Below the pieces are notes generated by a model that was not told the origin of the DNA, did no database searches, and saw nothing but the letters and a program-made list of their open reading frames with translations. Made by a program: the position numbers and the translations under genes. Below, one piece after another: positions 1 to 7,027 of a stretch of 10,731 bases of DNA (position 1 is the stretch's first letter; each line of letters opens with the position of its first letter). Where the stretch lies: the NCBI GenBank assembly GCA_964600225.1, contig CAZRIT010000064.1:1-10731 (forward strand), given 5' to 3'. This stretch comes from CAZRIT01 sp964600225 (lineage in GTDB: Bacteria > Bacillota > Clostridia > Christensenellales > CAG-138).

Positions 1-21
1 CAAACCGAAGGAGGGTATGAA

Positions 22-963
22 ATGATAGAGATTGAAAAGCCCAAACTCGAATGTGTTGAACTGACGGAGGATTACGGCAAATTTGTGGTGGAACCGCTGG
101 AACGCGGTTTCGGCACGACGCTGGGTAACTCCATGCGCCGCATCCTTTTGTCCAGTCTGCCCGGCGTTGCGGTCACCAGTATTCGCATTGACGGCGTGCT
201 GCACGAGTTCTCGATCGTCGAGGGCGTCAAAGAGGACGTCACCGAGATCGTTTTGAACCTCAAGGAGCTCTGCTGCAAACTGCATTGCGACGGCCCGAAA
301 AAGGTCATCATCGATGCGGTGGGCGAGTGCGAGGTGAAAGCGGGCGATATCGTGCCCGATTCGGACGTGGAGATCATCAATCCCGAACTGCACATTGCAA
401 CCGTGGACGCGGGCGGCAAGCTCCATATGGAGATTCAGCTCGAGCACGGCCGTGGCTATGTGACGGTGGAGCGCAACAAGCGCCGCGATATGCCCATCGG
501 CGAAATTGCGGTGGATTCCATCTACACGCCCATCACCAAGGTGAACTTCACCGTGGACAACACGCGTGTCGGACAGATAACGGACTTTGACCGGCTCACC
601 CTCGAAATCTGGACCAACGGCAGCATCAAGCCCGACGAGGCGGCAAGCCTTGCGGCAAAGATTCTCACCGAGCATCTGATGCTGTTCATCAACCTCACAG
701 ACCATGTGCAGGGCGTTGAAATCCTGGTGGAAAAGGAAGAGAGCAAGAAGGAAAAGAACCTGGAGATGAACATTGAGGATCTCGACCTGTCCGTTCGTTC
801 CTACAACTGCCTCAAGCGCGCAGGCATCAATACCGTGGAGGAATTGGTGCACCGCGACGAGGACGAGATGATGAAGGTAAGAAACCTCGGCCGCAAGTCG
901 CTCGAGGAAATACAGCAAAAACTGAGTGCGCTGGGTCTGGCTCTACGCACCAACGATGATTAA
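22..963 (+). CDS. rpoA: DNA-directed RNA polymerase subunit alpha
   Basis: This 313-residue protein is the alpha subunit of bacterial RNA polymerase. Its dimer nucleates assembly with beta and beta-prime, and its C-terminal domain contacts UP elements and activators. The N-terminal domain covers about residues 1-235 and includes the conserved segment EPLERGFGTTLGNSMRR (24-40) used in dimerisation. A charged linker (about 236-247, rich in Lys and Glu) leads to the C-terminal domain (about 248-313), which has the helix-hairpin-helix signature VRSYNCLKRAGI and NLGRKSLEEI; R259 occupies the place of the DNA-binding arginine of the family. Length is normal for Firmicutes. The start is set by AAGGAGGG at 8-15, six bases before the ATG. 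The gene is followed 11 bases later by rplQ, the standard order at the end of the ribosomal operon. The identification is secure. Confidence 0.98.
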   Translation: MIEIEKPKLECVELTEDYGKFVVEPLERGFGTTLGNSMRRILLSSLPGVAVTSIRIDGVLHEFSIVEGVKEDVTEIVLNLKELCCKLHCDGPKKVIIDAVGECEVKAGDIVPDSDVEIINPELHIATVDAGGKLHMEIQLEHGRGYVTVERNKRRDMPIGEIAVDSIYTPITKVNFTVDNTRVGQITDFDRLTLEIWTNGSIKPDEAASLAAKILTEHLMLFINLTDHVQGVEILVEKEESKKEKNLEMNIEDLDLSVRSYNCLKRAGINTVEELVHRDEDEMMKVRNLGRKSLEEIQQKLSALGLALRTNDD

Positions 964-974
964 GGAGGCGCAAC

Positions 975-1484
975 ATGGCAAACCGTAAACTGGGCAGAGC
1001 ATCCGACCAGCGTGTCGCGATCTTGCGCAATCAGACCACGGCGCTTCTCTGGAACGGCAAGATCGTAACGACCGAAGCCCGCGCCAAGGAAGTCCGCTCG
1101 ATTGCCGAGAAGCTGATCACGCTTGCGGTCAAGGAATACGACAACAGCGTTACCGTCGAAAAGGAACGCCGCAACGAAAAAGCGCAGCTCGAGACCGTTG
1201 AGGTGCTCAACGACAAGCCGTCCAAGCTGCACGCACGCCGTCAGATCATGGCGTACCTGTACGACGTACCCGAACAGAAGCAGTATAAGGAATCCAAGTC
1301 CGAGTACCGCGAGCGCACGGCCGATCGCGCGCATCCCGTGGTGGAGAAGCTCTTCCGCGAGATCGCGCCCAAGTTCGCCGCACGCGCCAAGGATGGCAGC
1401 AAGGGCGGGTACACGCGCATCTACAAGCTCGGGCCGCGCCGCGGCGACGCAGCGGAGATGGTCGTACTGGAACTGGTTGACTGA
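975..1484 (+). CDS. rplQ: 50S ribosomal protein L17, long form with insertions
   Basis: L17 is a large-subunit ribosomal protein near the exit tunnel. The conserved start (NRKLGRASDQRVAILRN, residues 3-19), the VTTEARAKEVRSIAEKLITL block (31-50), LHARRQ (85-90) and the ending GGYTRIYKLGPRRGDAAEM (144-162) are all present. At 169 residues it is much longer than the roughly 110-130 residues usual for the family. The excess lies in two charged insertions, at about residues 51-84 and 98-121, neither of which interrupts a conserved block. The ribosome binding site AAGGAGG (962-968) overlaps the rpoA stop codon, so the two genes are cotranscribed and probably translationally coupled. A terminator follows directly. 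Confidence 0.97.
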   Translation: MANRKLGRASDQRVAILRNQTTALLWNGKIVTTEARAKEVRSIAEKLITLAVKEYDNSVTVEKERRNEKAQLETVEVLNDKPSKLHARRQIMAYLYDVPEQKQYKESKSEYRERTADRAHPVVEKLFREIAPKFAARAKDGSKGGYTRIYKLGPRRGDAAEMVVLELVD

Positions 1485-1505
1485 CACAAATCGATATCAC
1501 ACGTT

Positions 1506-1540
1506 ACGGACGACGGCTGATGGCCGCCGTCCGTTTTGTT
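1506..1540 (+). terminator. Intrinsic terminator of the rpoA-rplQ operon
   Basis: A 12-bp stem (ACGGACGACGGC, 1506-1517, against GCCGCCGTCCGT, 1523-1534, with one mismatch) closes a five-base loop and runs into TTTTGTTTGT. It lies about 20 bases after the rplQ stop. It marks the end of the ribosomal-protein transcription unit, so the next gene needs its own promoter. Confidence 0.88.
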
Positions 1541-1572
1541 TGTGACATTTTGATAAAATTCGACGCGTGGCA

Positions 1573-1602
1573 TAGGCAAAATTCGCAATCATATGCTATA
1601 CT
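1573..1602 (+). promoter_or_regulatory. Candidate extended -10 sigma-A promoter for the CotH/lamin-tail gene
   Basis: TATACT at 1597-1602 matches the -10 consensus at five of six positions and is preceded by TGC (1594-1596), giving an extended -10. A weaker -35, TAGGCA (1573-1578), stands 18 bases upstream. Predicted transcription would begin near 1609, leaving a leader of about 65 bases. The position, directly after the ribosomal operon terminator, fits. This is a call from consensus only. Confidence 0.5.
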
Positions 1603-1673
1603 GAATCGATCCCGTGTGCCGCTCGGGCGGCGCGCGGCAAAAATGAGATTGACAATGGATTGAACGGATACAT

Positions 1674-4600
1674 ATGTGCTTGGAGAACTGCCTGCCAAAA
1701 CGAATCGCCTGTCTGCTGCTTGGCATCATGCTGCTGATGTCGGCGCTTGCCTGCGCGCCGCTGACGCAGGCGACGACGGCGGCCACCGCGGGCGGCCTGG
1801 TCATCAGCGAGGTGGTCTCCTCCAACAAGCGCTCGCTCATTGACGATGCGTTGGGCTCGCCCGACTGGATTGAATTGCACAACGCCTCCGACCATCCCAT
1901 CGACCTGACGGGCTACGGTCTGTCCGATAACTACAAAAAGCTGCATAAATTTGTGTTCGAGGACGTCGTCATCCCCGCGGGCGGCTACTATGTGCTGTAC
2001 GCGGGCGACAACAACGGCGTGCTGCAGACGGATGTGCCGTGCACGGGCTTTGGGCTGAGCAAAAGCGGCGACTATCTGTACCTGACCGATGCGTACTACG
2101 GGCTGGTGGCCGAGGTGCAGGTGCCCGCGCTGTACACGGACGTGTCCTATGCGCGCCGCGCCGACGGCACCTATGGATACTGCGCATCGCCCACTGCGGG
2201 CGCGGCCAACGATACGGAAATATTCGCGGCGCTCGACGCGGTGTTCGATCAAACCGCGGCCACGCAACTGACCATCAGCGAGGTCATGCCCGCGCCCGCC
2301 GACGGCAGCGACCCATGGGGGGAGCTGTACAACGGCGGCGCCGCCGCCGTGCAGCTGGATGCGTTCCACCTGTCCGACAGCGAGCAGAACGTGACCCGCT
2401 GGCAGATTGCCAAGGGCACCGTGCCCGCGGGCGGCTATGCGTGCATCTACCTTTCGGGCCTGGGCGACAGCGCAGCCGACGGCCTGCACGCCACGTTCAA
2501 GCTCGGCAAGGCCGATACCACGCTGCTGCTGTCCGATCTCAACGGCAATCTGCTGGACGATATCTCCTGGCAGGCGGGGTTACCCAAGGGGCTTGCGGTG
2601 GTCAAAGCGGCGGACGGAACCGCCGCATACACGGCGTTTGCCACCTTTGAAGCGGCCAACTCGGACAAAACGTTTACCGAGCCCAGGCAGCAGGCCATGG
2701 ACGCAAGCGACCCCGTGCGCATCAACGAGGTGCTGCCGCACAACACCCTCAGCGTCGTGGACGGCGACGGCGACCGCGCGGAATGGGTGGAGCTGTACAA
2801 CGCCTCCGCAGCGCCCGTATCGATGATGGGCTATTTCCTCTCCGACGATCCCGACGACCTGTTCAAGTGGGCGCTGCCCGAGGTGAGTATCGCCCCCGAC
2901 GGCTACCTGCTGGTGCTCCTGTCGGGCAAGGACCGAACCGACGGGGAGTTGCACGCCTCCTTCCGCCTCGGCGCGGACGAGGACACGCTGTATCTGACCA
3001 CGATCGACGGGCTCCGCACGGATGCAATGCCGTTTGGCGCGCTGCTCAAGGACGATCAATCCGTGGGCAGGGACGGCAGCGGCGATATCCGCTACTACGC
3101 GCAGCCGACGCCCGAGGCGAAAAACGCATACGGATTCACGACAGCCGATTCAATCGGCTGTTTCGATAAAGCAGGGGTGTTCATCAGCGAGGTGAGCGCC
3201 GTGCCTGAGCCCAAGAGCGACCAAAACGACTGGATCGAGCTGTATAACGGCGCGGCAACCTCGGTGGATCTGACGGGCTGGTACCTCAGCGATGATCCCG
3301 ATGAGCCCGAGAAGTACCAACTGCCGCAGACGGTGATGGCCGCGCAATCGTACTTTGTCATCGAGGCCACGTCGCACGTCACCAGGCAGACGCTCGGCGT
3401 TGCGACGTTTGGCATCGGCCAGGGCGGCGATACCATCGTGCTGTCAAACGCGGCGGGCGAGTTGGTGGACGCGTTCGATACGGGCGCGCTGTCGCTGGGC
3501 GTCACGTCGGGCCGCATCGAGGAGGACAACACCACCGAAAGGGTGTTTTTTACCAAGCCGACCCGCGGCCAAAGGAACGCGCGCGAGGTCAGCGTGGGCT
3601 ATGCGCCCGCGCCGACATTGAGCGAGACGGGCCTGTACCACACGGAGGCGTTTGACCTGACCATTGCCTGCTGCGACAGCGCCGCCGTCATCCGCTACAC
3701 CACCGACGGCGCGGAGCCGACGTATCGGGCCGCAAAATATACCGAGCCCATCCGCATTGCGGACAACACGGTCGTGCGCGCGGCAAGCTTTATCGACGGC
3801 AAGCTGACCAGCCAGATTACCACGGCCGTGTATCTGTTTGAACAACCGCACACCGTGCCCGTGGTGTGCATCAATATCGACCCGTACAGCCTCGCCGAGG
3901 TGATGGGCGTAACGGATAAGTTCGATAAGGTTGAGCGCAAGGCGTACGTTTCCTATTACGAGGCGGACGGCACGCTGGGCGTGGCGTTTCCGTGCGGCAT
4001 CAAGCCCAAGGGCGCGGGCACGCTGGTGTACAAGCAAAAATCCCTGAGCCTGAACCTGCGCGCAAGCTACGGCCAAAGCTCCGTCACCTACCCGTTTTGG
4101 GAGGATAACCCGTACAAAACCTTCTCCGCGCTGGTTGTCCGTAACGGCGGGCAGGACTGGACCACCGCGCGCATACGCGATTCCTACGCGTCGCGCCTGG
4201 TCAGCGGCATGAACCTGGATTATTCCACAACCAAGCCCGTCGTGGTCTATATCAACGGGGATTACAGGGGTCTGTTTGATTTGAACGAGGATTTGAACAA
4301 GGAATATCTGGTCACCCACTACGGCGTGGACGGCGACGCGGTGGACGTCATCCGCAGAAACACCGCCGCCATCACGGGTAACAGCACCGATATCAAAAAT
4401 TTGCGCAAGTTTGCCCTGGATAAGGATTTGAGCAGGGACGATCTGTTTGCCGAGTATGCCGAGCGCATCGACGTGGCGTTCTTTACCGATTATTTCATTA
4501 CGCAGACGTATATCTGCAATTCCGATATGTTCAACCAGAAATACTGGCGCTCGTGGGACGGCACGGTCAAGTGGCGGCCGATATTCTACGATTTGGATTT

Positions 4601-5054
4601 TGCGTTCAAATCCTACTCCCGCTCCATCATCGGCCAGTATTTCAACGTCAACGGCGTGCCGTCAGCGGATCAGACGCTGACGTATATGGATTTCTATATC
4701 GGCCTGAAAAAGAACGCCGATTGGCGCAGGTTCTGCTGCGAACGCTACGCGGAGGTGGTGTGCAAATACTTCAACAGCGAGCGCGCCACCGCAATCCTGG
4801 ATGAAATGGCCGCCGCGATGCGGCCCGAGATGCCGCGCCACATCGCCAAGTGGGGCAAACCCAACACGATGCAGCAGTGGGAGGATAACATTGCCGATTT
4901 GCGCGAGATCGTGCAGAAGCGCCCCGCCTACGCGCTGGAAAGCATACGCACCTACTTTGGCGTATCCGAGGCGGATATGAACGCGTGGATTGAACGGTAC
5001 ACGGCCGAGGCCGCGGCGGAAGCTGCCGCGCTAGAGCAGGCGGGCGCCCAATAG
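1674..5054 (+). CDS. Secreted multi-lamin-tail-domain protein with CotH-type kinase domain
   Basis: This 1126-residue protein begins with a Sec signal (basic start, hydrophobic core about 11-27, small residues around ALACA), so it should act outside the membrane. Four lamin-tail-like beta domains follow at about 41-180, 195-335, 345-485 and 498-635. Each opens with ISEV or INEV (I44, I201, I350, I504) and repeats a W(I/V/G)EL(Y/H)N strand and an LSD turn. Residues about 645-722 resemble a chitobiase/beta-hexosaminidase C-terminal domain (IRYTTDGAEPT). Residues about 725-1095 form a CotH-like protein kinase domain: IKPKGAG (777-783), KQKSLSLNL (787-795), INGDYRGLFDLNEDLNKEYL (860-879), NSDMFNQKYW (949-958) and FYDLDFAF (971-978). 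CotH of Bacillus is an atypical kinase of spore-coat proteins; here extracellular phosphorylation of surface proteins is an inference. No strong ribosome binding site precedes the ATG, and an in-frame stop at 1650 limits upstream extension. The tail (1110-1126) is Ala/Glu-rich. Domain calls are firm; substrate and lipidation (Cys27) are unknown. Confidence 0.88.
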   Translation: MCLENCLPKRIACLLLGIMLLMSALACAPLTQATTAATAGGLVISEVVSSNKRSLIDDALGSPDWIELHNASDHPIDLTGYGLSDNYKKLHKFVFEDVVIPAGGYYVLYAGDNNGVLQTDVPCTGFGLSKSGDYLYLTDAYYGLVAEVQVPALYTDVSYARRADGTYGYCASPTAGAANDTEIFAALDAVFDQTAATQLTISEVMPAPADGSDPWGELYNGGAAAVQLDAFHLSDSEQNVTRWQIAKGTVPAGGYACIYLSGLGDSAADGLHATFKLGKADTTLLLSDLNGNLLDDISWQAGLPKGLAVVKAADGTAAYTAFATFEAANSDKTFTEPRQQAMDASDPVRINEVLPHNTLSVVDGDGDRAEWVELYNASAAPVSMMGYFLSDDPDDLFKWALPEVSIAPDGYLLVLLSGKDRTDGELHASFRLGADEDTLYLTTIDGLRTDAMPFGALLKDDQSVGRDGSGDIRYYAQPTPEAKNAYGFTTADSIGCFDKAGVFISEVSAVPEPKSDQNDWIELYNGAATSVDLTGWYLSDDPDEPEKYQLPQTVMAAQSYFVIEATSHVTRQTLGVATFGIGQGGDTIVLSNAAGELVDAFDTGALSLGVTSGRIEEDNTTERVFFTKPTRGQRNAREVSVGYAPAPTLSETGLYHTEAFDLTIACCDSAAVIRYTTDGAEPTYRAAKYTEPIRIADNTVVRAASFIDGKLTSQITTAVYLFEQPHTVPVVCINIDPYSLAEVMGVTDKFDKVERKAYVSYYEADGTLGVAFPCGIKPKGAGTLVYKQKSLSLNLRASYGQSSVTYPFWEDNPYKTFSALVVRNGGQDWTTARIRDSYASRLVSGMNLDYSTTKPVVVYINGDYRGLFDLNEDLNKEYLVTHYGVDGDAVDVIRRNTAAITGNSTDIKNLRKFALDKDLSRDDLFAEYAERIDVAFFTDYFITQTYICNSDMFNQKYWRSWDGTVKWRPIFYDLDFAFKSYSRSIIGQYFNVNGVPSADQTLTYMDFYIGLKKNADWRRFCCERYAEVVCKYFNSERATAILDEMAAAMRPEMPRHIAKWGKPNTMQQWEDNIADLREIVQKRPAYALESIRTYFGVSEADMNAWIERYTAEAAAEAAALEQAGAQ

Positions 5055-5219
5055 GATCAGCACCCCCGCAATCAGCACCGCCGTCAGCCATGACGGCGCA
5101 AACAGCAACAGGATGATGGAACCGATCAGCACACAGCACGCGCCGAGCACTCGGCGCGGCTTTTGTTTCATGCCGCCGCAGGACTTACGCATGCAGGCTC
5201 TTCGATAATCGGGCAACAC
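5031..5219 (-). CDS. Small Cys-containing membrane protein, unknown function
   Basis: I do not recognise this gene. Its last 46 residues (from the internal ATG at 5171-5169) read MKQKPRRVLGACC followed by two hydrophobic stretches split by the turn APSW, as expected of a two-helix membrane hairpin with a positive, inside N-terminus. The start is uncertain. A GTG at 5219-5217 has AGGGAGGG (5226-5233) six bases before it and gives 62 residues; ATG at 5192 gives 53 and ATG at 5171 gives 46, but both of the latter lack a good ribosome binding site. A -10-like TACAAT lies upstream on the minus strand (5244-5249). The gene is convergent with the CotH-type gene and overlaps its last 24 bases. The hydrophobic pattern supports reality; antisense position and tiny size lower confidence. 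Confidence 0.5.
   Translation of the reverse strand: MLPDYRRACMRKSCGGMKQKPRRVLGACCVLIGSIILLLFAPSWLTAVLIAGVLILLGARLL
5139..5168 (+). terminator. Probable intrinsic terminator for the CotH-type gene
   Basis: CGCGCCGAG (5139-5147) pairs perfectly with CTCGGCGCG (5150-5158) and is followed by GCTTTTGTTT. The hairpin sits 85 bases after the CotH-type stop codon. It also lies inside the coding sequence of the antisense small membrane gene, just after that gene's internal ATG. Folding requires a loop of at least four bases, so the effective stem is about eight pairs. Confidence 0.6.
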
Positions 5220-5391
5220 GGCATCCCTCCCTACGTTTACTGCATTGTATGCCGACACGCCGCGCAAACGTTCCACACCCAAAATGGACGCCCGACATAC
5301 TATGAAACAGGCAAAGCATACAAATCCAAACCGCTGTTTCGGCATGGGCGTGGCTTTGCCATTCAAAGCCAAATTGTAATGGGGGCTGTCG
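5220..5391. other. Intergenic leader between divergent small gene and ABC operon
   Basis: This stretch holds the 5' side of the minus-strand small gene and the leader of the ABC operon. I see no riboswitch consensus (for example no TPP-type core) and no convincing plus-strand promoter: CATACT (5296-5301) is -10-like but lacks a partner. The notable element is a perfect 8-bp hairpin, TGGCTTTG (5351-5358) with CAAAGCCA (5364-5371), ending ten bases before the GGGGG ribosome binding sequence (5381-5385). Confidence 0.4.
5226..5249 (-). promoter_or_regulatory. Ribosome binding site and -10-like element before the small membrane gene
   Basis: On the minus strand, AGGGAGGG (5226-5233) stands six bases before a GTG at 5219 and directly next to an out-of-frame ATG at 5224. 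TACAAT (5244-5249), five of six matches to the -10 consensus, would start transcription near 5237. No convincing -35 was found at the right distance. The site decides between the possible starts of the small gene but does not settle the matter. Confidence 0.35.
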
Positions 5392-6162
5392 ATGAACAAT
5401 ATGATTGCGCGAGTCGACAACGTCGACTTTATATATCAACAGATTCACGCGGAAACGCAGGCGATCAAGGATTTGAGTTTTTCCGTGCATGAACGGGAAT
5501 TTGTATCCATTGTGGGCCCGTCGGGCTGCGGAAAGACGACGGTGCTTTCGCTTTTGATGGGGCTGATTCAGCCGACCGACGGCAGCGTTACGCTGTTTGA
5601 CGGCGAAGCGGACGCCATCGGCCGCGTGGGCTACATGCTGCAAAGGGATCACCTGCTGGATTGGCGCACCGTGGAGGAAAACGTGCTGCTGGGGCTGGAG
5701 GTCAAGCGTATGCTGACCGAGGAACGAAAAGCGCACGCCATGGCGCTGCTGGAGCGCTACGGGCTGGGGGCCTTCCGCAAGCACCACCCGCGCGCGCTGT
5801 CGGGCGGCATGCGTCAAAAGGTGGCGCTCATCCGCACCCTGGCGTGCGACCCCACGCTGATGCTGCTGGATGAGCCGTTTTCTTCGCTGGATTACCAAAC
5901 GCGGCTGCGCTTTGCGGACGAACTGCACGGCATCATCCGCGAGCAGGGCAAAACCGCGATCCTTGTAACGCACGATATCGCCGAGGCGGTATCGCTATCC
6001 GACAGGGTACTGGTGTTTACCGAGCGCCCCGCGACGCTCAAGAACACCCATGTCATCGCGCTCAACCGCGGTGAGACGCCTTTGGCGCGCCGCAACGACA
6101 AACGCTTCGCGGGATACTTTAACGCCATCTGGAAGGAGCTGAACGATCATGGAGACCAATAG
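5392..6162 (+). CDS. ABC transporter ATP-binding protein, SsuB/TauB/NrtD-like importer class
   Basis: This 256-residue cytoplasmic protein is the nucleotide-binding subunit of an ABC importer. It shows Walker A GPSGCGKTT (42-50), the Q-loop YMLQRDHLLDWRTVEENV (81-98), signature LSGGM (136-140), Walker B LMLLDEP (156-162) with catalytic E161, the D-loop SSLD (164-167), and the switch H194 in LVTHD. The LLxWRTxxENV segment after the Q-loop is typical of the nitrate/sulfonate/taurine and thiamine-precursor importer group. Length is normal and all catalytic residues are present, so the subunit should be active. The start at 5392 follows GGGGG; an alternative is the ATG nine bases later. The gene overlaps the permease by 14 bases. 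The substrate cannot be told from the sequence. Confidence 0.94.
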   Translation: MNNMIARVDNVDFIYQQIHAETQAIKDLSFSVHEREFVSIVGPSGCGKTTVLSLLMGLIQPTDGSVTLFDGEADAIGRVGYMLQRDHLLDWRTVEENVLLGLEVKRMLTEERKAHAMALLERYGLGAFRKHHPRALSGGMRQKVALIRTLACDPTLMLLDEPFSSLDYQTRLRFADELHGIIREQGKTAILVTHDIAEAVSLSDRVLVFTERPATLKNTHVIALNRGETPLARRNDKRFAGYFNAIWKELNDHGDQ

Positions 6163-6949
6163 CGGCGCGAGCGCCTATCGCAGCGCATACCTCAAAACCA
6201 TTCAACGCGGCAACCGCTTTGTCGCCGTGATGCGGTATTTGATATTGCTGGGCGTCATCCTCGTGTGGGAGGTGGCCGCGCGCGTGGGCTGGGTGGACCC
6301 GTTCATATTCAGCAGCCCCATGCGCGTGGCCGCCACGATCGGCCGATTGGCCAAGAGCGGGGAACTGTTTACGCACATCGGCGTGACGCTGACGGAGACG
6401 GTTGCGGGGTTTCTCATCGGCACGGTGCTGGGTACGGTGATTGCGGCCCTGCTTTGGTGGAGTAAAACCCTCTGCCGCATCCTCGACCCGTACCTGGTGG
6501 TGCTCAACGCGCTGCCCAAAATTGCCCTGGGGCCGATACTGATCGTGTGGATCGGCTCGGGCATGGGCTCCATCATCGTCATGGCGGTGCTGGTATCGCT
6601 GGTGGTGACGATTGTAACGGTGCTGACGGGTTTTTTGGAGACGACCGACGAAAAGCAGCTTTTGATGCGCACGCTCGGCGCCACCAAGGTGCAGATATTC
6701 CGCCTGGTGGTGCTGCCCGCGAGCCTGCCGACCATCGTGGCGGCGCTGAAGATGTCGGTCTCCATGAGCTGGGTCGGCGTCATTGTGGGGGAATACCTGG
6801 TCAGCAAGGCGGGGCTGGGGTTTTTGATCGTCTACGGCGGGCAGGTGTTCAAGCTGGACTTGGTCATGACGGGCATTGTGGTGCTGTGCGCGCTTGCCGC
6901 GCTGATGTACTACGCGGTCGCGTACGCGGAACGCAAGCTGCTGCGGTAG
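6149..6949 (+). CDS. ABC transporter permease, SsuC/TauC-like
   Basis: This 266-residue membrane protein belongs to the binding-protein-dependent inner membrane component family. Hydrophobic segments are seen at about 30-46, 85-107, 120-137, 142-163, 188-208 and 235-258, consistent with six helices. The cytoplasmic coupling (EAA-type) loop is near 168-196, EKQLLMRTLGATKVQIFRLV, with the conserved Gly and the following LPASLPTI. The start codon lies within the end of the ATPase gene, where GGAG-like sequence in AAGGAGCTG (6133-6141) can serve as ribosome binding site, so the two subunits are made in a coupled way. A homodimeric permease with two copies of the ATPase is expected. No substrate-binding protein gene is found on either side. 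Family is sure; substrate is open. Confidence 0.93.
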   Translation: METNSGASAYRSAYLKTIQRGNRFVAVMRYLILLGVILVWEVAARVGWVDPFIFSSPMRVAATIGRLAKSGELFTHIGVTLTETVAGFLIGTVLGTVIAALLWWSKTLCRILDPYLVVLNALPKIALGPILIVWIGSGMGSIIVMAVLVSLVVTIVTVLTGFLETTDEKQLLMRTLGATKVQIFRLVVLPASLPTIVAALKMSVSMSWVGVIVGEYLVSKAGLGFLIVYGGQVFKLDLVMTGIVVLCALAALMYYAVAYAERKLLR

Positions 6950-7027
6950 CGCGCGGATTTTGACAAACGGAAACGATTTTGCAAACAAATCGGGATTTTT
7001 GCGTCGTCAAGGCCGTATTGTGTTACC
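6950..7027 (+). promoter_or_regulatory. Possible promoter region before the transglutaminase-like gene
   Basis: A perfect TTGACA (6960-6965) lies 11 bases after the permease stop. No good -10 stands 16-18 bases downstream; the best are ACAAAT (6985-6990, 19-base spacer) and an isolated TATTGT (7015-7020) close to the start codon. No terminator is visible after the permease, so readthrough from the ABC operon is also possible. Confidence 0.25.

Noticed and set aside
1649..1678. TTGACA at 1649-1654 as a promoter for the CotH-type gene
   Set aside because: A 17-18 base spacer would place the -10 on the start codon itself, removing the signal peptide start. The extended -10 at 1594-1602 fits better.
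1734..1757. Lipoprotein lipobox at Cys27 of the CotH-type protein
   Set aside because: The residues before the cysteine are A-L-A, whereas the usual lipobox has Leu three positions before the cysteine. An ordinary signal peptidase site nearby is at least as likely.
1596..2489. Long minus-strand open frame opposite the CotH-type gene
   Set aside because: Its product is a His/Arg/Gly/Val-rich mixture without family motifs, and it lies opposite a strongly supported gene; in GC-rich coding DNA such frames arise as shadows. The same applies to 3444-4319, 6119-6988 and 7007-8017 on the minus strand and 8544-9263 on the plus strand.
5220..5391. Riboswitch before the ABC importer operon
   Set aside because: No conserved core of the TPP, S-box, cobalamin, purine or lysine types could be found; only a simple hairpin is present.
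5220..5420. Upstream extension of the minus-strand small membrane gene (to an ATG at 5420)
   Set aside because: The added 67 residues have no coding character, run back into the start of the divergent ATPase gene, and no ribosome binding site supports that start, unlike the GTG at 5219.
6974..7000. Hairpin CGATTT/AAATCG followed by TTTTT as an ABC operon terminator
   Set aside because: The stem has only six pairs, four of them A-T, and GGA separates it from the T-run; too weak to call.
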